64,000 nt of DNA from Ignavibacteria bacterium (GCA_020852705.1 JADZAP010000021.1:1-64000); one strand, 5' to 3'. Positions 8,890-18,450 are shown, numbered from the stretch's first letter. Notes: generated from the letters alone by a model not told the origin. Program-made: numbers and translations.

Positions 8890-10584
8890 ATGTTAATAAA
8901 AATGGATAACCAATTTTTTTATAAAAGAGAGTTTTTTACATCCGATTCCGTTCAGGACTTTCCGGCAACATCCAAACATAGCCAGATTATAAACAGGTTA
9001 GCCAATGATTCGTCAATTCTTTTATTTTCTCTTGATACCAATGGTATTATAACCCTTTTAGATGGACAGATATTAACAATGCTGGCAATTGAAAAAAAAG
9101 ATTATCTTGGAACTTCAATATTTGATCAGGTTATTGAAAACGTTCCATTATTAAAGAGTATAAAAAATGCAATCATTAACAAGTATCCCACATCTGTATT
9201 TGAACACAAAGACAATACAATTCAGATATACTATACATCTAAGTGCGAGCTAAACGGCAAAGTAAGCGGTATAATAGGATGCGCAATAGATGTAACAGAG
9301 CAAAAGAAATCAGAAAACATTATACGGAAAAAGAATGAGCAAATTTCTCTGATTTTTGGAGCAGGTAAAATAATTTCAAACACTCTTAATATAAATAAGC
9401 TTTATGAAACACTGCTTGATATAATTACAAAAGCAGCTGAATGTGATGCATTATTTGTTGCCAGTTTTGATTCTAATGATAATATGATAAGATATACCTT
9501 TTTACGAGACAGATTACTTGGTGAAAATATTGATACCAGTAAAATACCGCCTATTCCGCTTGCTCCCGAGGGTTATGGCATAATAAGTAACGTTGTTAGA
9601 ACAGGCAAAGCAGTAATACTTAACAATTATCAGGAAGAACTTAAAAAGGTAAAGATAAAGTTTGACGTTCAGCTTAATGCTGAAAATAAAAAAGATATAC
9701 CGCACAGCAAAAATATGGTTGGTTCAGCTATAATAGTTCCCATAATGTTTGAAGACAGCGTTACAGGTATAATACAGATTTTCTGCTCAAGACTGAATGC
9801 ATATAATAGAGAGCAGCTTGAAATTATTGAAGCATTAATGCAGCCAATTGGTATTGCAATAAACAACGCACAGTTATATCTAAATGCACAGAATGAAATT
9901 AAAGAAAGAAAAATTGCAGAAGAGAAAATAAGCCGGTCATTAAAAGAAAAGGAACTTTTACTTAAAGAAGTACATCACCGGGTAAAAAATAATCTTCAGC
10001 TTGTAAAAAGTCTGATAAGCCTTCAGTCCAAACATATACAGGATAAAGCTTTAATACGGCTGTTTAATGAAAGCAGAGATAGGATTCAGTCAGTTGCATT
10101 AATTCACGAACTTTTATATCAGGGTGAAAATATTACTGAAATAAATTTTTTAGGATATATAAAAAAACTCACAGCATACCTGCTTCATTCAACGGGTGAG
10201 GCAAACTCGGAAAAATATGATGTAGAAATTACAGGAGCTAAAATAAATTTAAGTATTGATATTGCTATACCATGCGGTTTAATTGTTAACGAACTTTTTA
10301 CAAATGCCCTAAAGCATGCTTTTAAACATTCTGAAAAGGGGAGTATCAAGATAAAGCTTGCAGAAACTGCAGACGAAACAACGAAGTTGTTTGAATTGGC
10401 TGTGATTGATAACGGCACAGGGCTTCCTCGGGAGAATTATCCAACTGATGTTAACAAAAGTATGGGTATGAGGATAATTAACAGTTTAGTTAAGCAAATA
10501 AGCGGTAAAATTATTATAAATTCTGCTCACGGTACAGAAATAAGGGTTTTGTTCCCGCCTGCAAATTACAGAAACAGGATATGA
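8890..10584 (+). CDS. PAS-GAF sensor histidine kinase with HisKA_2 dimerisation domain
   Basis: A 564-residue cytoplasmic kinase. A PAS domain covers about residues 30-140 (SSILLFSLDTNGIITLLDG, ending IDVTEQKKSE). A GAF domain covers about 150-330 (LYETLLDIITKAAECDALF ... VPIMFEDSVTGIIQIF). The HisKA_2 domain has EVHHRVKNNLQ with phospho-acceptor H362 or H363. The HATPase_c domain has NELFTNALKHA, DNGTGLP and a short SMGMRII lid. This type is common in kinases that phosphorylate stand-alone receivers. A single-domain regulator follows 51 bp downstream on the same strand. The 252-bp gap upstream is shared with the divergent TPR kinase. Confidence 0.9.
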   Translation: MLIKMDNQFFYKREFFTSDSVQDFPATSKHSQIINRLANDSSILLFSLDTNGIITLLDGQILTMLAIEKKDYLGTSIFDQVIENVPLLKSIKNAIINKYPTSVFEHKDNTIQIYYTSKCELNGKVSGIIGCAIDVTEQKKSENIIRKKNEQISLIFGAGKIISNTLNINKLYETLLDIITKAAECDALFVASFDSNDNMIRYTFLRDRLLGENIDTSKIPPIPLAPEGYGIISNVVRTGKAVILNNYQEELKKVKIKFDVQLNAENKKDIPHSKNMVGSAIIVPIMFEDSVTGIIQIFCSRLNAYNREQLEIIEALMQPIGIAINNAQLYLNAQNEIKERKIAEEKISRSLKEKELLLKEVHHRVKNNLQLVKSLISLQSKHIQDKALIRLFNESRDRIQSVALIHELLYQGENITEINFLGYIKKLTAYLLHSTGEANSEKYDVEITGAKINLSIDIAIPCGLIVNELFTNALKHAFKHSEKGSIKIKLAETADETTKLFELAVIDNGTGLPRENYPTDVNKSMGMRIINSLVKQISGKIIINSAHGTEIRVLFPPANYRNRI

Positions 10585-10635
10585 CCGGTGAGGAATGCTA
10601 TGAAAATAAAATATTTTAAATCTTTACTTTAGAAT

Positions 10636-11034
10636 ATGGAAAAAGAGAAAATTACAATTCTGGTTGTTGAAGATGAAGCTTTAATAGCTATGGATATAGC
10701 TGAAAAACTTTCAGATATGGGGTATTATATTCCTCAAACAACTGATAACGGAATTGATGCAATAAGACTTGCAGGAGAACTTACCCCCGATATAGTTCTG
10801 ATGGATATTGTAATAAAAGGAGAAATGGATGGAATAGAGACAGCAGAGGAAATCAGAAACCGCTTCAATATCCCATCACTTTTTTTGACTGCATATAACA
10901 GCTCAACAATTATTGACCGGGCTATGAAAATTAATCCTGCGGGATTTTTGCTGAAACCATTTGAGGATACAAAGCTGCAGCAAGCAATTTTAGATTTGAA
11001 CATTCACGGTGCAATTAATGGCTGTAAAAAATAA
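10636..11034 (+). CDS. Single-domain response regulator (CheY-like receiver)
   Basis: A 132-residue receiver with every key residue: acidic pair E12-D13, phospho-acceptor D57 in IVLMDIVIKGEMDG, T85 in FLTAY and K107 in FLLKPF. There is no output domain. The KGEMDGIETAE segment is typical of receivers paired with HisKA_2 or HWE kinases. It follows the PAS-GAF kinase gene by 51 bp and is followed by a terminator, so the two form a unit. Since it has no DNA-binding domain, it must act by protein contact or pass phosphate on. Confidence 0.9.
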   Translation: MEKEKITILVVEDEALIAMDIAEKLSDMGYYIPQTTDNGIDAIRLAGELTPDIVLMDIVIKGEMDGIETAEEIRNRFNIPSLFLTAYNSSTIIDRAMKINPAGFLLKPFEDTKLQQAILDLNIHGAINGCKK

Positions 11035-11064
11035 TGGTTTTACTTAAATGTTTATTAAAAACAA

Positions 11065-11095
11065 AAAAGAGACGGTTAAAAAAACTGTCTCTTTT
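11065..11095. terminator. Bidirectional terminator hairpin
   Basis: A 13-bp stem AAAAGAGACGGTT / AACTGTCTCTTTT with one G-U pair and an AAAAA loop, followed on the plus strand by a T-rich tract. It separates the response regulator from the convergent menA-like gene. Confidence 0.8.
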
Positions 11096-11147
11096 AATTT
11101 TTTTTAATATCTTTTAAATAAACTTTATCTTACCATTTTTAAATCAA

Positions 11148-12080
11148 TTAACCAAAAAGTTTTGTAATAATTATACTTATAGAAAGCAAAACGCCAAACA
11201 TAAGTGTAAGCTGTGCGGTCATTGCATCAAGCATAGCAATTTTGCCGGTATCTTCTATTTTAATACCTTTTATCATATTCATATTTTTAAGTGCCACCGG
11301 CAGACTTAAAAATACAATAAGCGACCAAAGAGAAAGGATATTGAAAACAATAAGCAGTATCACAGTTATATAAGCACCGGCAATTAAAAACACATACTCG
11401 CCTTTGGCAAAACCTTCACCAAAAACAGTGGCAAGGGTTTTTATATTAGCTTTTCGGTCGTTAATAATATCGCGAAGATTATTTGCCTGCAGAATACCGG
11501 TAACAAGCAACCCCAAAGGAATTGAAATAAGTGCGGCAGAAAGAGAAAGTATTCCTGTTAAAGCATAAAATGTACCTGTAACAATTGCGGGACCGTACAA
11601 AAGAAAAATAAATATATCGCCCAATGCAATATATTTAAAACCAATCGGTTTGCCGGTATAAAAGAATCCGCCAACAATGCCTAATATACCAAGCCACAGG
11701 ATCATCATTCCGCGGTCAAATATTATTGGCAAACCAAATAGTACGGCAAGTGAAAATAGGATCATTCCAAAACGAAACATTTCTTTTGATGATAGAAGTT
11801 CATCAGGCAGAACCCTTGATCCCCCAAGTGTACCTTTAGCATCAACACCTCGCTGGTAATCATCTACATCACTTATAACATTAGAGCCTGCATGCAGTAA
11901 AAGAAGTGATATTGCAATAAATGGCATTAAATACCATGAAACATTCCCGCCTTCAAGCAATGCAAGCATTGCTCCTAAAAGGCATGGTATTAGTGAAGCG
12001 GGGAAGGAAAATGCCCTGACCGCCTGAAAATAAACTGCTGTTTTTGAAAGATTTTTTGAATCATTCTGTTCTTCAGGCAT
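11148..12080 (-). CDS. menA: 1,4-dihydroxy-2-naphthoate polyprenyltransferase (UbiA family)
   Basis: A 310-residue integral membrane prenyltransferase with about eight or nine hydrophobic helices. The first Asp-rich motif is NVISDVDDYQRGVD (N67, D71, D74) and the second is NNLRDIINDRKANIKTLA (D204, D208). These bind Mg-diphosphate of the polyprenyl donor. The TLA and VFGE residues after motif 2 are typical of MenA, which joins a polyprenyl chain to dihydroxynaphthoate in menaquinone synthesis. No other men gene is adjacent, so the substrate is assigned from the sequence type. Another UbiA-family activity is a lesser possibility. Confidence 0.8.
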   Translation of the reverse strand: MPEEQNDSKNLSKTAVYFQAVRAFSFPASLIPCLLGAMLALLEGGNVSWYLMPFIAISLLLLHAGSNVISDVDDYQRGVDAKGTLGGSRVLPDELLSSKEMFRFGMILFSLAVLFGLPIIFDRGMMILWLGILGIVGGFFYTGKPIGFKYIALGDIFIFLLYGPAIVTGTFYALTGILSLSAALISIPLGLLVTGILQANNLRDIINDRKANIKTLATVFGEGFAKGEYVFLIAGAYITVILLIVFNILSLWSLIVFLSLPVALKNMNMIKGIKIEDTGKIAMLDAMTAQLTLMFGVLLSISIIITKLFG

Positions 12081-12203
12081 ATTGATTTTTATATCCTTTC
12101 TATCATTTAAATTTTTGGTATCTCTTTTATAAAAATAGTTAAATTTTTAATAAGGATAAATTACATAATATCTGTATTTAAATATTGCCCTCATACTATC
12201 GGT

Positions 12204-12953
12204 TTATAGTTTTGCCTTATTATCATCCGTTCTTTCAAGGAACTGTCTAACAATAGGATCTTCTGTTTTGCGAAGCTCTTCTGGAGTACCATTAAAGTGT
12301 ACTTTGCCTTCAAACATCATTGCAACACTGTCGCCTATTTCATATACTGTAAAAATATCATGAGTAACAATAATAGAAGTAACCTTTGGCGCTTTGCTTC
12401 TGGCAACAGTATCCATCAATTCATCAATTGTTTCGCTTGTAATTGGATCAAGTCCTGTGGTTGGCTCATCATATAAAATATAAAGAGGATCAGTAGCAAG
12501 GGCTCTTGCAAGCCCCACTCTTTTTTTCATACCTCCTGAAAGTTCAGAAGGCATCAAACTTTCTGTACCGGGCAGATCAACAAGACGCAGTTTTTCTGAC
12601 ACTATGTTTTTAATTTCAGATTTTGGAGTTGAAGTATTTTCACGCAAAGCAATTCCAACATTTTCACCTACCGTCATTGAATCAAACAGAGCTGCGCTTT
12701 GAAAAAGGAACCCGAATTTCTTCCTGATCTTATAGACATCTTTCTCATTCATTTTAGTAATATCTTCTCCATCAATAAGTATGTTACCCTTATCCGGTTT
12801 AAGCAGTCCAACAATATGTTTAAGCAGCACAGATTTACCGCAGCCGCTGGCACCTATTATCACATTAGTTTTTCCCTCTTCAATAACAAGATCAACCCCG
12901 CGTAATACTTCTTTTTTGCCAAAGCTCTTATATAAATTTTTTATTTCTATCAT
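12204..12953 (-). CDS. MlaF-like ABC transporter ATP-binding protein
   Basis: A 249-residue ABC ATPase. It has Walker A GASGCGKS, a Q-loop in FLFQSAALFDSMTVGENV, the signature LSGGMKKRVGLARAL, Walker B LYILYDEPTTGLDP and an H-loop VTHDIFTVYEIGD. The segments SAALFDSMTVGENV and GTPEELRKTEDPIVRQFL mark the MlaF/Mkl subgroup that drives MCE-type phospholipid transport between outer and inner membranes. The permease (MlaE) and MCE protein (MlaD) are not in this window. Its start lies 4 bp after the cinA stop, so it is co-transcribed with cinA. Confidence 0.85.
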   Translation of the reverse strand: MIEIKNLYKSFGKKEVLRGVDLVIEEGKTNVIIGASGCGKSVLLKHIVGLLKPDKGNILIDGEDITKMNEKDVYKIRKKFGFLFQSAALFDSMTVGENVGIALRENTSTPKSEIKNIVSEKLRLVDLPGTESLMPSELSGGMKKRVGLARALATDPLYILYDEPTTGLDPITSETIDELMDTVARSKAPKVTSIIVTHDIFTVYEIGDSVAMMFEGKVHFNGTPEELRKTEDPIVRQFLERTDDNKAKL

Positions 12954-12957
12954 AAAG

Positions 12958-14232
12958 TTATAATTGCTGACTTTTGGGTGTTAATTGCTGTCTCACAATT
13001 TCCAGCGCCATTTTTGAAATAATATCTTTATTTCTAAGTCTATCTTTTGAAAAAATAAATTTCTTAGCAAATGTATTTTTTCTGTCACTAAAGCCTATCC
13101 ATACTGTGCCCACAGGTTTGCCCCGCGTTGCACCTGTGGGTCCTGCAGTGCCCGTTGTTGAAATTCCAATATCAGCTTTAGAACGCCTTTTTACACCTTC
13201 AGCCATTTCTTTTGCGGTCTTTTCGCTAACAGCACCAAACTTTTTAAGTGTTATAGATTTTACTCCCAGCAGTTTTTTCTTTGCCTCATTACTGTAAGCT
13301 ACTATACCATCTGACAAATAATCAGAACTTCCGGCAACATCTGTAATCTTGCTGCACACAAGTCCGCCTGTGCAGGATTCAGCAACAGCTAACTTTAAAC
13401 CTCTTTTCTTAAGCAATACTCCAATAGTTTTTTCAATCGGACTTTCATCATCAGAATAAATATATTTACCTGCCTTTTTATAAAGCAGGAGTACTGCATC
13501 ATTAATAAGCTTTTTAGCTTTTAGCTCTGTTTTTGCAATTGCGGTAATACGAAGTCTTACCTCATAATTTGAAGGAAGGAATGCAAGTTTCACTTCAAAA
13601 TCTCTTTTTTTACGGACAATTTTAGAAATATCGCCAATTTTTTCAGCAAGCAAAGATTCACCAATACCAATGGTATGCAGTGTTTTTTGTCTTATAACTC
13701 TAGTAATACGTTTAGCAAATTTATTCCGCAGATAAGGAAACAATCCTGTTTTGCAGATATACTTCATTTCATACGGAACACCCGGCATTATACATAAAAC
13801 CCTGCCTTTTTTATCAAACAATAAGCCGGGGGCTGTGCCGGTTTTATTATGCAAAACTTTTGCAATTTCGGGAACAAGTGCCTGTCCGATATTTACTGCA
13901 GGCATATTTATTTTTCTGCGTGCAAAAATATGTTTAACATGTTTAAGCACTTTTTGATTAAGTATATATTTGCTTTTAAAAAATTTTGCAGCAGATTTAA
14001 CGGTCAAATCATCATGAGTGGGTCCAAGTCCGCCGGTTACAATAATAACGTTATATTTTTTAAAAGCAGCTTTGAATTCATTTATAATTTCATTTTCATC
14101 ATCCGGTATGGTTAATACTCTTTCCGGGGGAATGCCAATTGCTGTAAGTTCTTTTCCCAGCCAAGCGGCATTTGTATTAACAACCTGTCCAATTAATATT
14201 TCATCGCCAATTGAAATAATTATTGATTTCAT
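12958..14232 (-). CDS. cinA: CinA family protein (NMN deamidase / competence-damage inducible)
   Basis: A 424-residue protein with the two-domain CinA layout. The N-terminal MoaB/MogA-like domain (about 1-170) has IISIGDEILIGQVVNTNAAW, VTGGLGPTHDD and CIMPGVPYEM. The C-terminal NMN amidohydrolase domain (about 265-420) has AVAESCTGGLV, GIVAYSNEAK, GAVSEKTAKEMAEG and STTGTAGPTG. In the family these carry ADP-ribose pyrophosphatase and NMN deamidase activity for pyridine nucleotide recycling. Length is normal. The gene is followed after 4 bp by the MlaF-like ATPase, an operon with no obvious functional link. Confidence 0.92.
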   Translation of the reverse strand: MKSIIISIGDEILIGQVVNTNAAWLGKELTAIGIPPERVLTIPDDENEIINEFKAAFKKYNVIIVTGGLGPTHDDLTVKSAAKFFKSKYILNQKVLKHVKHIFARRKINMPAVNIGQALVPEIAKVLHNKTGTAPGLLFDKKGRVLCIMPGVPYEMKYICKTGLFPYLRNKFAKRITRVIRQKTLHTIGIGESLLAEKIGDISKIVRKKRDFEVKLAFLPSNYEVRLRITAIAKTELKAKKLINDAVLLLYKKAGKYIYSDDESPIEKTIGVLLKKRGLKLAVAESCTGGLVCSKITDVAGSSDYLSDGIVAYSNEAKKKLLGVKSITLKKFGAVSEKTAKEMAEGVKRRSKADIGISTTGTAGPTGATRGKPVGTVWIGFSDRKNTFAKKFIFSKDRLRNKDIISKMALEIVRQQLTPKSQQL

Positions 14233-14347
14233 AAAGAATGATATATTAATGAATTATCTTTCACGGTATTGCAATGGAATATATAATAATTAACGGTCAA
14301 AATTATTATTCTAAGGAATGTAAACAGTATTTTCTAAAATAAAAAAA

Positions 14348-14929
14348 TTAAAAAACAAATTTTCTGAGAAGCTGATACCAAGCCAAATGAGTTAAAACAG
14401 CAGAAAATATACCTGCATACAGCCCGGCAGCAATATCATCCATCATAATTCCAAAACCGGAATCTTTTTTATCAAAATATTTTGCGGGCTCAAGTTTAAC
14501 AATATCAAAAAATCGGAAAGTTAAAAACCCAACTACCGCAAAAGTCAGTTTTGCATTAAAAGCAAATTCGGGATCAAATGATTTGAATGTAAAAAATATT
14601 TCAAATACAATTGAGCCAATTAGATATGTAAACAATTGCCCGGCAACTTCATCAATAACAATTTCAGGTGCATCTTCACCCCATCTATGCCTCATTTTTT
14701 CGGCACAAAAAACGCCAATAAAAAATATCAGCACAATTAACAGAATAAGGTAGTAAAATTCTGAAACCTTGGGAACAAGATACAGCCCTAAACCAACAAG
14801 TGAACCAAAGGTACCCGATGCAATGGGAATAAAGCCGATACCAAAAATACTTCCAAAAATTGTAAGCGCAAGAGGTACTTTAACTTCTTCGTTTACCTGA
14901 TTTTTTTCTTTTATAAATCTAAATGCCAT
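14348..14929 (-). CDS. pgpA: Phosphatidylglycerophosphatase A
   Basis: A 193-residue membrane protein with about four hydrophobic helices. Family motifs are SGTFGSLVGLGLY, the acidic APEIVIDEVAGQ motif and FRFFDIVKLEPAKYFD followed by GFGIMMDDIAAGLYAG. These are the Mg-binding and catalytic acidic clusters of PgpA, which removes phosphate from phosphatidylglycerophosphate. The gene directly before it (41 bp gap) encodes PgsA, which makes that substrate, so the two are consecutive steps in phosphatidylglycerol synthesis. Confidence 0.9.
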   Translation of the reverse strand: MAFRFIKEKNQVNEEVKVPLALTIFGSIFGIGFIPIASGTFGSLVGLGLYLVPKVSEFYYLILLIVLIFFIGVFCAEKMRHRWGEDAPEIVIDEVAGQLFTYLIGSIVFEIFFTFKSFDPEFAFNAKLTFAVVGFLTFRFFDIVKLEPAKYFDKKDSGFGIMMDDIAAGLYAGIFSAVLTHLAWYQLLRKFVF

Positions 14930-14970
14930 AAAATCAATTTTCGTATTAATATTTCAGTTTTGCCAAATGA

Positions 14971-15588
14971 TCAGCTGTTTTTTATTTTTTCACCACCTGA
15001 TTCAAAAATGTAGGCAATCCCGCTTGCCGCAGTAAGTAAAGTTATAAACAGCAATATATAATAATTAAAATCTGAATGCAAATATTTAATTAAACTCATC
15101 GAAAAACCTGTGCCGCTAAAAACAGCTGCTGCTGAAAAACAGGCAATGACTACAAAAACAAATGTCATCTGAATAAAAGTTTTAGTTTTTGAAATCATAG
15201 AAGTTTTAAAATCTTTTCCTCTTAGCTCCTGTATGCTTCTTGCAGCAGTTAAAATAATATCACGTGCTATAATAACAGCTACCAGAAAAATAAAGGGTAT
15301 CGGTTCTGTTTTCCCGAAAAAAAAAGTATCTTTTTGCTTGAGAAGATAAAACCCAATAAATGCAGCAGATGTAAGTATTTTATCGGCTAATGGGTCTATA
15401 AACTGTCCCCATCTTGTTTTAAACCCGTATTTTCTGGCATACCATCCGTCATACCAGTCAGTAAATGCAGCTATTGTATAAATAAAAAAAGCGGAGGCAT
15501 TTAAAACATTTGAATCTGAAAGGAAAAGATATAGAAAAACCGGTGCAAGCAGTATCCTAAAAAGGCTAAGTATGTTCGGAAGATTCAT
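14971..15588 (-). CDS. pgsA: CDP-diacylglycerol--glycerol-3-phosphate 3-phosphatidyltransferase
   Basis: A 205-residue CDP-alcohol phosphotransferase. The full motif D-x2-DG-x2-AR-x8-G-x3-D-x3-D is visible: D44, D47, G48, A51, R52, G61, D65 and D69. Six hydrophobic helices are likely. The N-terminus (NLPNILSLFRILLAPVFLYL) and the FIDPLADK segment fit PgsA rather than PssA or cardiolipin synthase. It precedes pgpA on the same strand and so supplies its substrate. The ATG lies at the natural family start. Confidence 0.9.
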   Translation of the reverse strand: MNLPNILSLFRILLAPVFLYLFLSDSNVLNASAFFIYTIAAFTDWYDGWYARKYGFKTRWGQFIDPLADKILTSAAFIGFYLLKQKDTFFFGKTEPIPFIFLVAVIIARDIILTAARSIQELRGKDFKTSMISKTKTFIQMTFVFVVIACFSAAAVFSGTGFSMSLIKYLHSDFNYYILLFITLLTAASGIAYIFESGGEKIKNS

Positions 15589-15721
15589 CTATGATTTTCG
15601 GTTCTTATATATTATTCCCGAAACTAAGCTTTGAAAATATTCTGAAATTCTGCAGGCAGATTTTATTAATCCTGAAAATTTATCCTGCATTTTAATGTAA
15701 TGAACCGTATATTTTTAACAG

Positions 15722-16936
15722 CTAACTTCTTTCAATAACAGTTGCAATTCCTTGACCAACTCCTATACACATTGTTGCAAGACCATATTTTAAGTTTCGT
15801 TTTTCCATTTCATACAACAGGGTTGTTAATATTCTCGCGCCGCTCATGCCAAGCGGGTGCCCCAAAGCAATGGCACCGCCATTTACATTTACTATTGCTG
15901 AATTAAGAGTGAGCTCATCTATACATGCTAATGATTGGGCAGCAAAAGCCTCATTAAGTTCAATTAAGTCTATTTGTTCAAGTTTTAATCCGGCGCGATC
16001 AAGTGCTTTTTTTGCTGCGGGAATGGGTCCAAGCCCCATGCAATCTGGCTCAACCCCGGCAACTGCGCTTGAAATTATGCGAGCTCTTTTTGATAACCCA
16101 AACTCATCTGCCTTTTCGGCTGAGGCAAGCAGAATAGCACAAGCTCCGTCATTTATCCCACTGGAATTACCCGCAGTAACCGTACCGCCATCCTTTGCAA
16201 ATGCAGGTTTAAGCTTTGCAAGTTTATCCATTGTTGTATCAAGTCTCGGGAATTCGTCAGTATCAAATATGACGGTTTCTTTTTTATTTATAATTTCAAC
16301 AGGTGTAATTTCATTTCTAAACTTTCCTCCAAGAATGGCTTCCTTTGCTTTCATTTGAGAATACATAGCAAACTCATCCTGTCTTTCCCTTGATATATTA
16401 TATCTTTTAGCCACATTTTCGGCGGTTTCTCCCATTGAATAAGGGTAATACATTTTTGCAAGTTTTGGATTTGTAAATCGCCAGCCAATGGTTGTATCAT
16501 ATACAGCATTAGAGCGGCTAAATGCATCAGAAGATTTTGGCATAACAAACGGGGCACGAGTCATTGATTCAGTTCCGCCCGCAATTAAAATATCTCCTTC
16601 ACCCGTCATAATTGCGCGTGAAGCATCTATAACAGCCTGCATACCAGAACCGCAAAGTCTGTTAACCGTTACTCCTGCAACAGAAATTGGCAGACCTGCA
16701 AGAAGAGAACTCATTCTTGCAACGTTTCTGTTATCTTCTCCGGCCTGATTGGCACAGCCAAGAACAACATCCTCAATAACTTCCTTTGAGATTCCTTTAT
16801 CTTCAAGATTTCTTTTAACAACTTCATTAATAACACCTGCAGCCATATCATCAGGTCTGATATCTTTTAAAGAACCGCCATATTTTCCAATCGGTGTTCG
16901 TGTTGCGTCAATTATAAATACTTCTTTTTTATGCAT
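15722..16936 (-). CDS. Acetyl-CoA C-acyltransferase (thiolase), PcaF/PaaJ-like
   Basis: A 404-residue thiolase. Catalytic residues are C95 in NRLCGSGMQ, H360 in GHPLGMSGAR and C390 in MCIGVGQG, with NEAFAAQ before the histidine. The segments GCANQAGEDNRNVARM and DTTIGWRF closely resemble beta-ketoadipyl-CoA thiolases (PcaF/PaaJ). Even so, a general degradative thiolase of fatty-acid oxidation is equally possible, since no aromatic-degradation genes are nearby. The gene appears monocistronic. No terminator hairpin is evident in the 133 bp after its stop. Confidence 0.88.
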   Translation of the reverse strand: MHKKEVFIIDATRTPIGKYGGSLKDIRPDDMAAGVINEVVKRNLEDKGISKEVIEDVVLGCANQAGEDNRNVARMSSLLAGLPISVAGVTVNRLCGSGMQAVIDASRAIMTGEGDILIAGGTESMTRAPFVMPKSSDAFSRSNAVYDTTIGWRFTNPKLAKMYYPYSMGETAENVAKRYNISRERQDEFAMYSQMKAKEAILGGKFRNEITPVEIINKKETVIFDTDEFPRLDTTMDKLAKLKPAFAKDGGTVTAGNSSGINDGACAILLASAEKADEFGLSKRARIISSAVAGVEPDCMGLGPIPAAKKALDRAGLKLEQIDLIELNEAFAAQSLACIDELTLNSAIVNVNGGAIALGHPLGMSGARILTTLLYEMEKRNLKYGLATMCIGVGQGIATVIERS

Positions 16937-17098
16937 TTAGCAATAAAACCACTTGTTAAAAGATTTTTTAATAATATGCAAAATTAGCTAATTATAAGCC
17001 CTTAAACAAGGCAGGTAATTTGCGTAAATAATATCAATTTATTGCAATAACGATAAATTTATAAATTAAAAAATAAAACAATATCAAATATGTTTCTT

Positions 17099-17128
17099 TT
17101 GCAGTTAAATTATTATAGGTTATTTTTG
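17099..17128 (+). promoter_or_regulatory. Bacteroidota-type promoter of the DUF3829-like lipoprotein gene
   Basis: TTG at 17099-17101 and TATTTTTG at 17121-17128 (TAnnTTTG form) are separated by 19 bp. The predicted start of transcription is near 17135, leaving a short leader that contains AGGAGG at 17144-17149. Confidence 0.45.
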
Positions 17129-17157
17129 TAAAACAAATATTTCAGGAGGCAAAACAA

Positions 17158-18216
17158 TTGAATAAATTTAAGTTCACCATAGCAATAGCATTAATAGGTT
17201 TTATTATAACAAGCTGTTCGTTTGTTGATAAACTAAAAGAAAAGCTCAGCTCAAAGGATTCTGAAGATAAAAAGGAAGAAACATCGAAAGAAGAAACCAA
17301 GGAAGTAACTTCTACCTCGGATCTTGAATTCTATAATAAATATATAGTGGTATCAAACAAAGTTCAGGAAGCAGGTGATAAAGTTTACAAGGATTATATC
17401 AGTAATATACCTGAACCCAAATCAATAAGTAAAACTACGTTTATAATTGCGGTTTCCTTTAAGCTTTCAACAGATAATCTTGAGCGTGTTAATAAGGAAT
17501 ACAACCGTTCATTATTTGACGGGGGTGAGCTTTCAAAGCTTAACGCATCGGCTGAAATGAAATCAGAAATTGAAGACAATTTCAAATCTTTGTTAAAAGT
17601 TATGGAAGAATTTTACAATACGGCAAACAAAGTATCGTTATATTACAGCAAAAATGAATGGAAAGATGACCCTTCAAAAGCAGAGGGTTATGATTCGGAT
17701 ATGAAATCAGCGTACGATAATTATAAAACTGCGTTTGATAAATTTTCTGCATCGGTTAAGAAGTATAAACCTCAGCGAAAACCCATAGACCTGGAGTCTA
17801 TTAAAAATCCCGATGAAAGATCGGTTGCTCTGCTTATGAATTCATACGAAAACACACTTGATGCAGCCGAAGAATTCTACGATGCGTTTAACGGTACAGA
17901 ATATAAAGGTGATCTAAGCAAAGCAAAAGAAAAATTCACAGAATTTGAAACACAGTTCAAAAAGGATAAAGATGCTGTATTAAGCGGTGAGTTTTCAGAA
18001 AAAACAAAATATATGAAGTACAGCTATGAGGATTATTTTGTAAAAATGACCAATATGTTTATTGATGCCGGTACGGTGTTCTTTGATAAAGCTCCTTCTA
18101 TAAAAGATGCTGCTGAGTATAACCGCTCGTATGATAATGTTGTTAATAATTATAATTATATGATAACCGCATATAATACCAATATAAATATTGTAAATGC
18201 TTTCAGGGTGTATTAA
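17158..18216 (+). CDS. DUF3829-like (YiiG-type) lipoprotein
   Basis: A 352-residue lipoprotein. The signal peptide ends in the lipobox ITSC with C20 as lipidated residue, followed by a charged linker rich in Lys, Glu, Asp and Ser (about 25-55). The rest is a helical domain with DLEFYNKYIVVSNKVQEAGD and repeated Y-N-x-A-F motifs, resembling DUF3829 proteins such as E. coli YiiG of similar length; the match is from memory. The start is TTG at 17158, chosen because a perfect AGGAGG sits 8 nt upstream and the signal peptide begins there. No function is known for the family. Confidence 0.75.
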   Translation: MNKFKFTIAIALIGFIITSCSFVDKLKEKLSSKDSEDKKEETSKEETKEVTSTSDLEFYNKYIVVSNKVQEAGDKVYKDYISNIPEPKSISKTTFIIAVSFKLSTDNLERVNKEYNRSLFDGGELSKLNASAEMKSEIEDNFKSLLKVMEEFYNTANKVSLYYSKNEWKDDPSKAEGYDSDMKSAYDNYKTAFDKFSASVKKYKPQRKPIDLESIKNPDERSVALLMNSYENTLDAAEEFYDAFNGTEYKGDLSKAKEKFTEFETQFKKDKDAVLSGEFSEKTKYMKYSYEDYFVKMTNMFIDAGTVFFDKAPSIKDAAEYNRSYDNVVNNYNYMITAYNTNINIVNAFRVY

Positions 18217-18450
18217 GAAAGATTATAAATTTCTTAATTTAAACAAAAAATATTAACAGATTAGATTTTTAGTTAATCTTTCTATAATCTTCTTATTTTA
18301 AGTTAAGGTCATATATTTCCGATAAAGCTAAATATATTCTATTGTGATTTTAATACGGATATACTTTTTAAAATAGATAACAAACAGCAGGTTGATTTTT
18401 GTAATTTTATCCCAAGTTAACAATTGTTTTAAAAATCTCTATTAATTATA

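Noticed and set aside
15846-16358. A 170-codon plus-strand frame inside the thiolase gene
   Set aside because: The thiolase is complete with all catalytic residues on the other strand; the frame is a compositional shadow.
18258-18279. AGATTA...TAATCT hairpin after the DUF3829-like gene as a terminator
   Set aside because: Only 6 AT-rich base pairs with a 10-nt loop; too weak to call.
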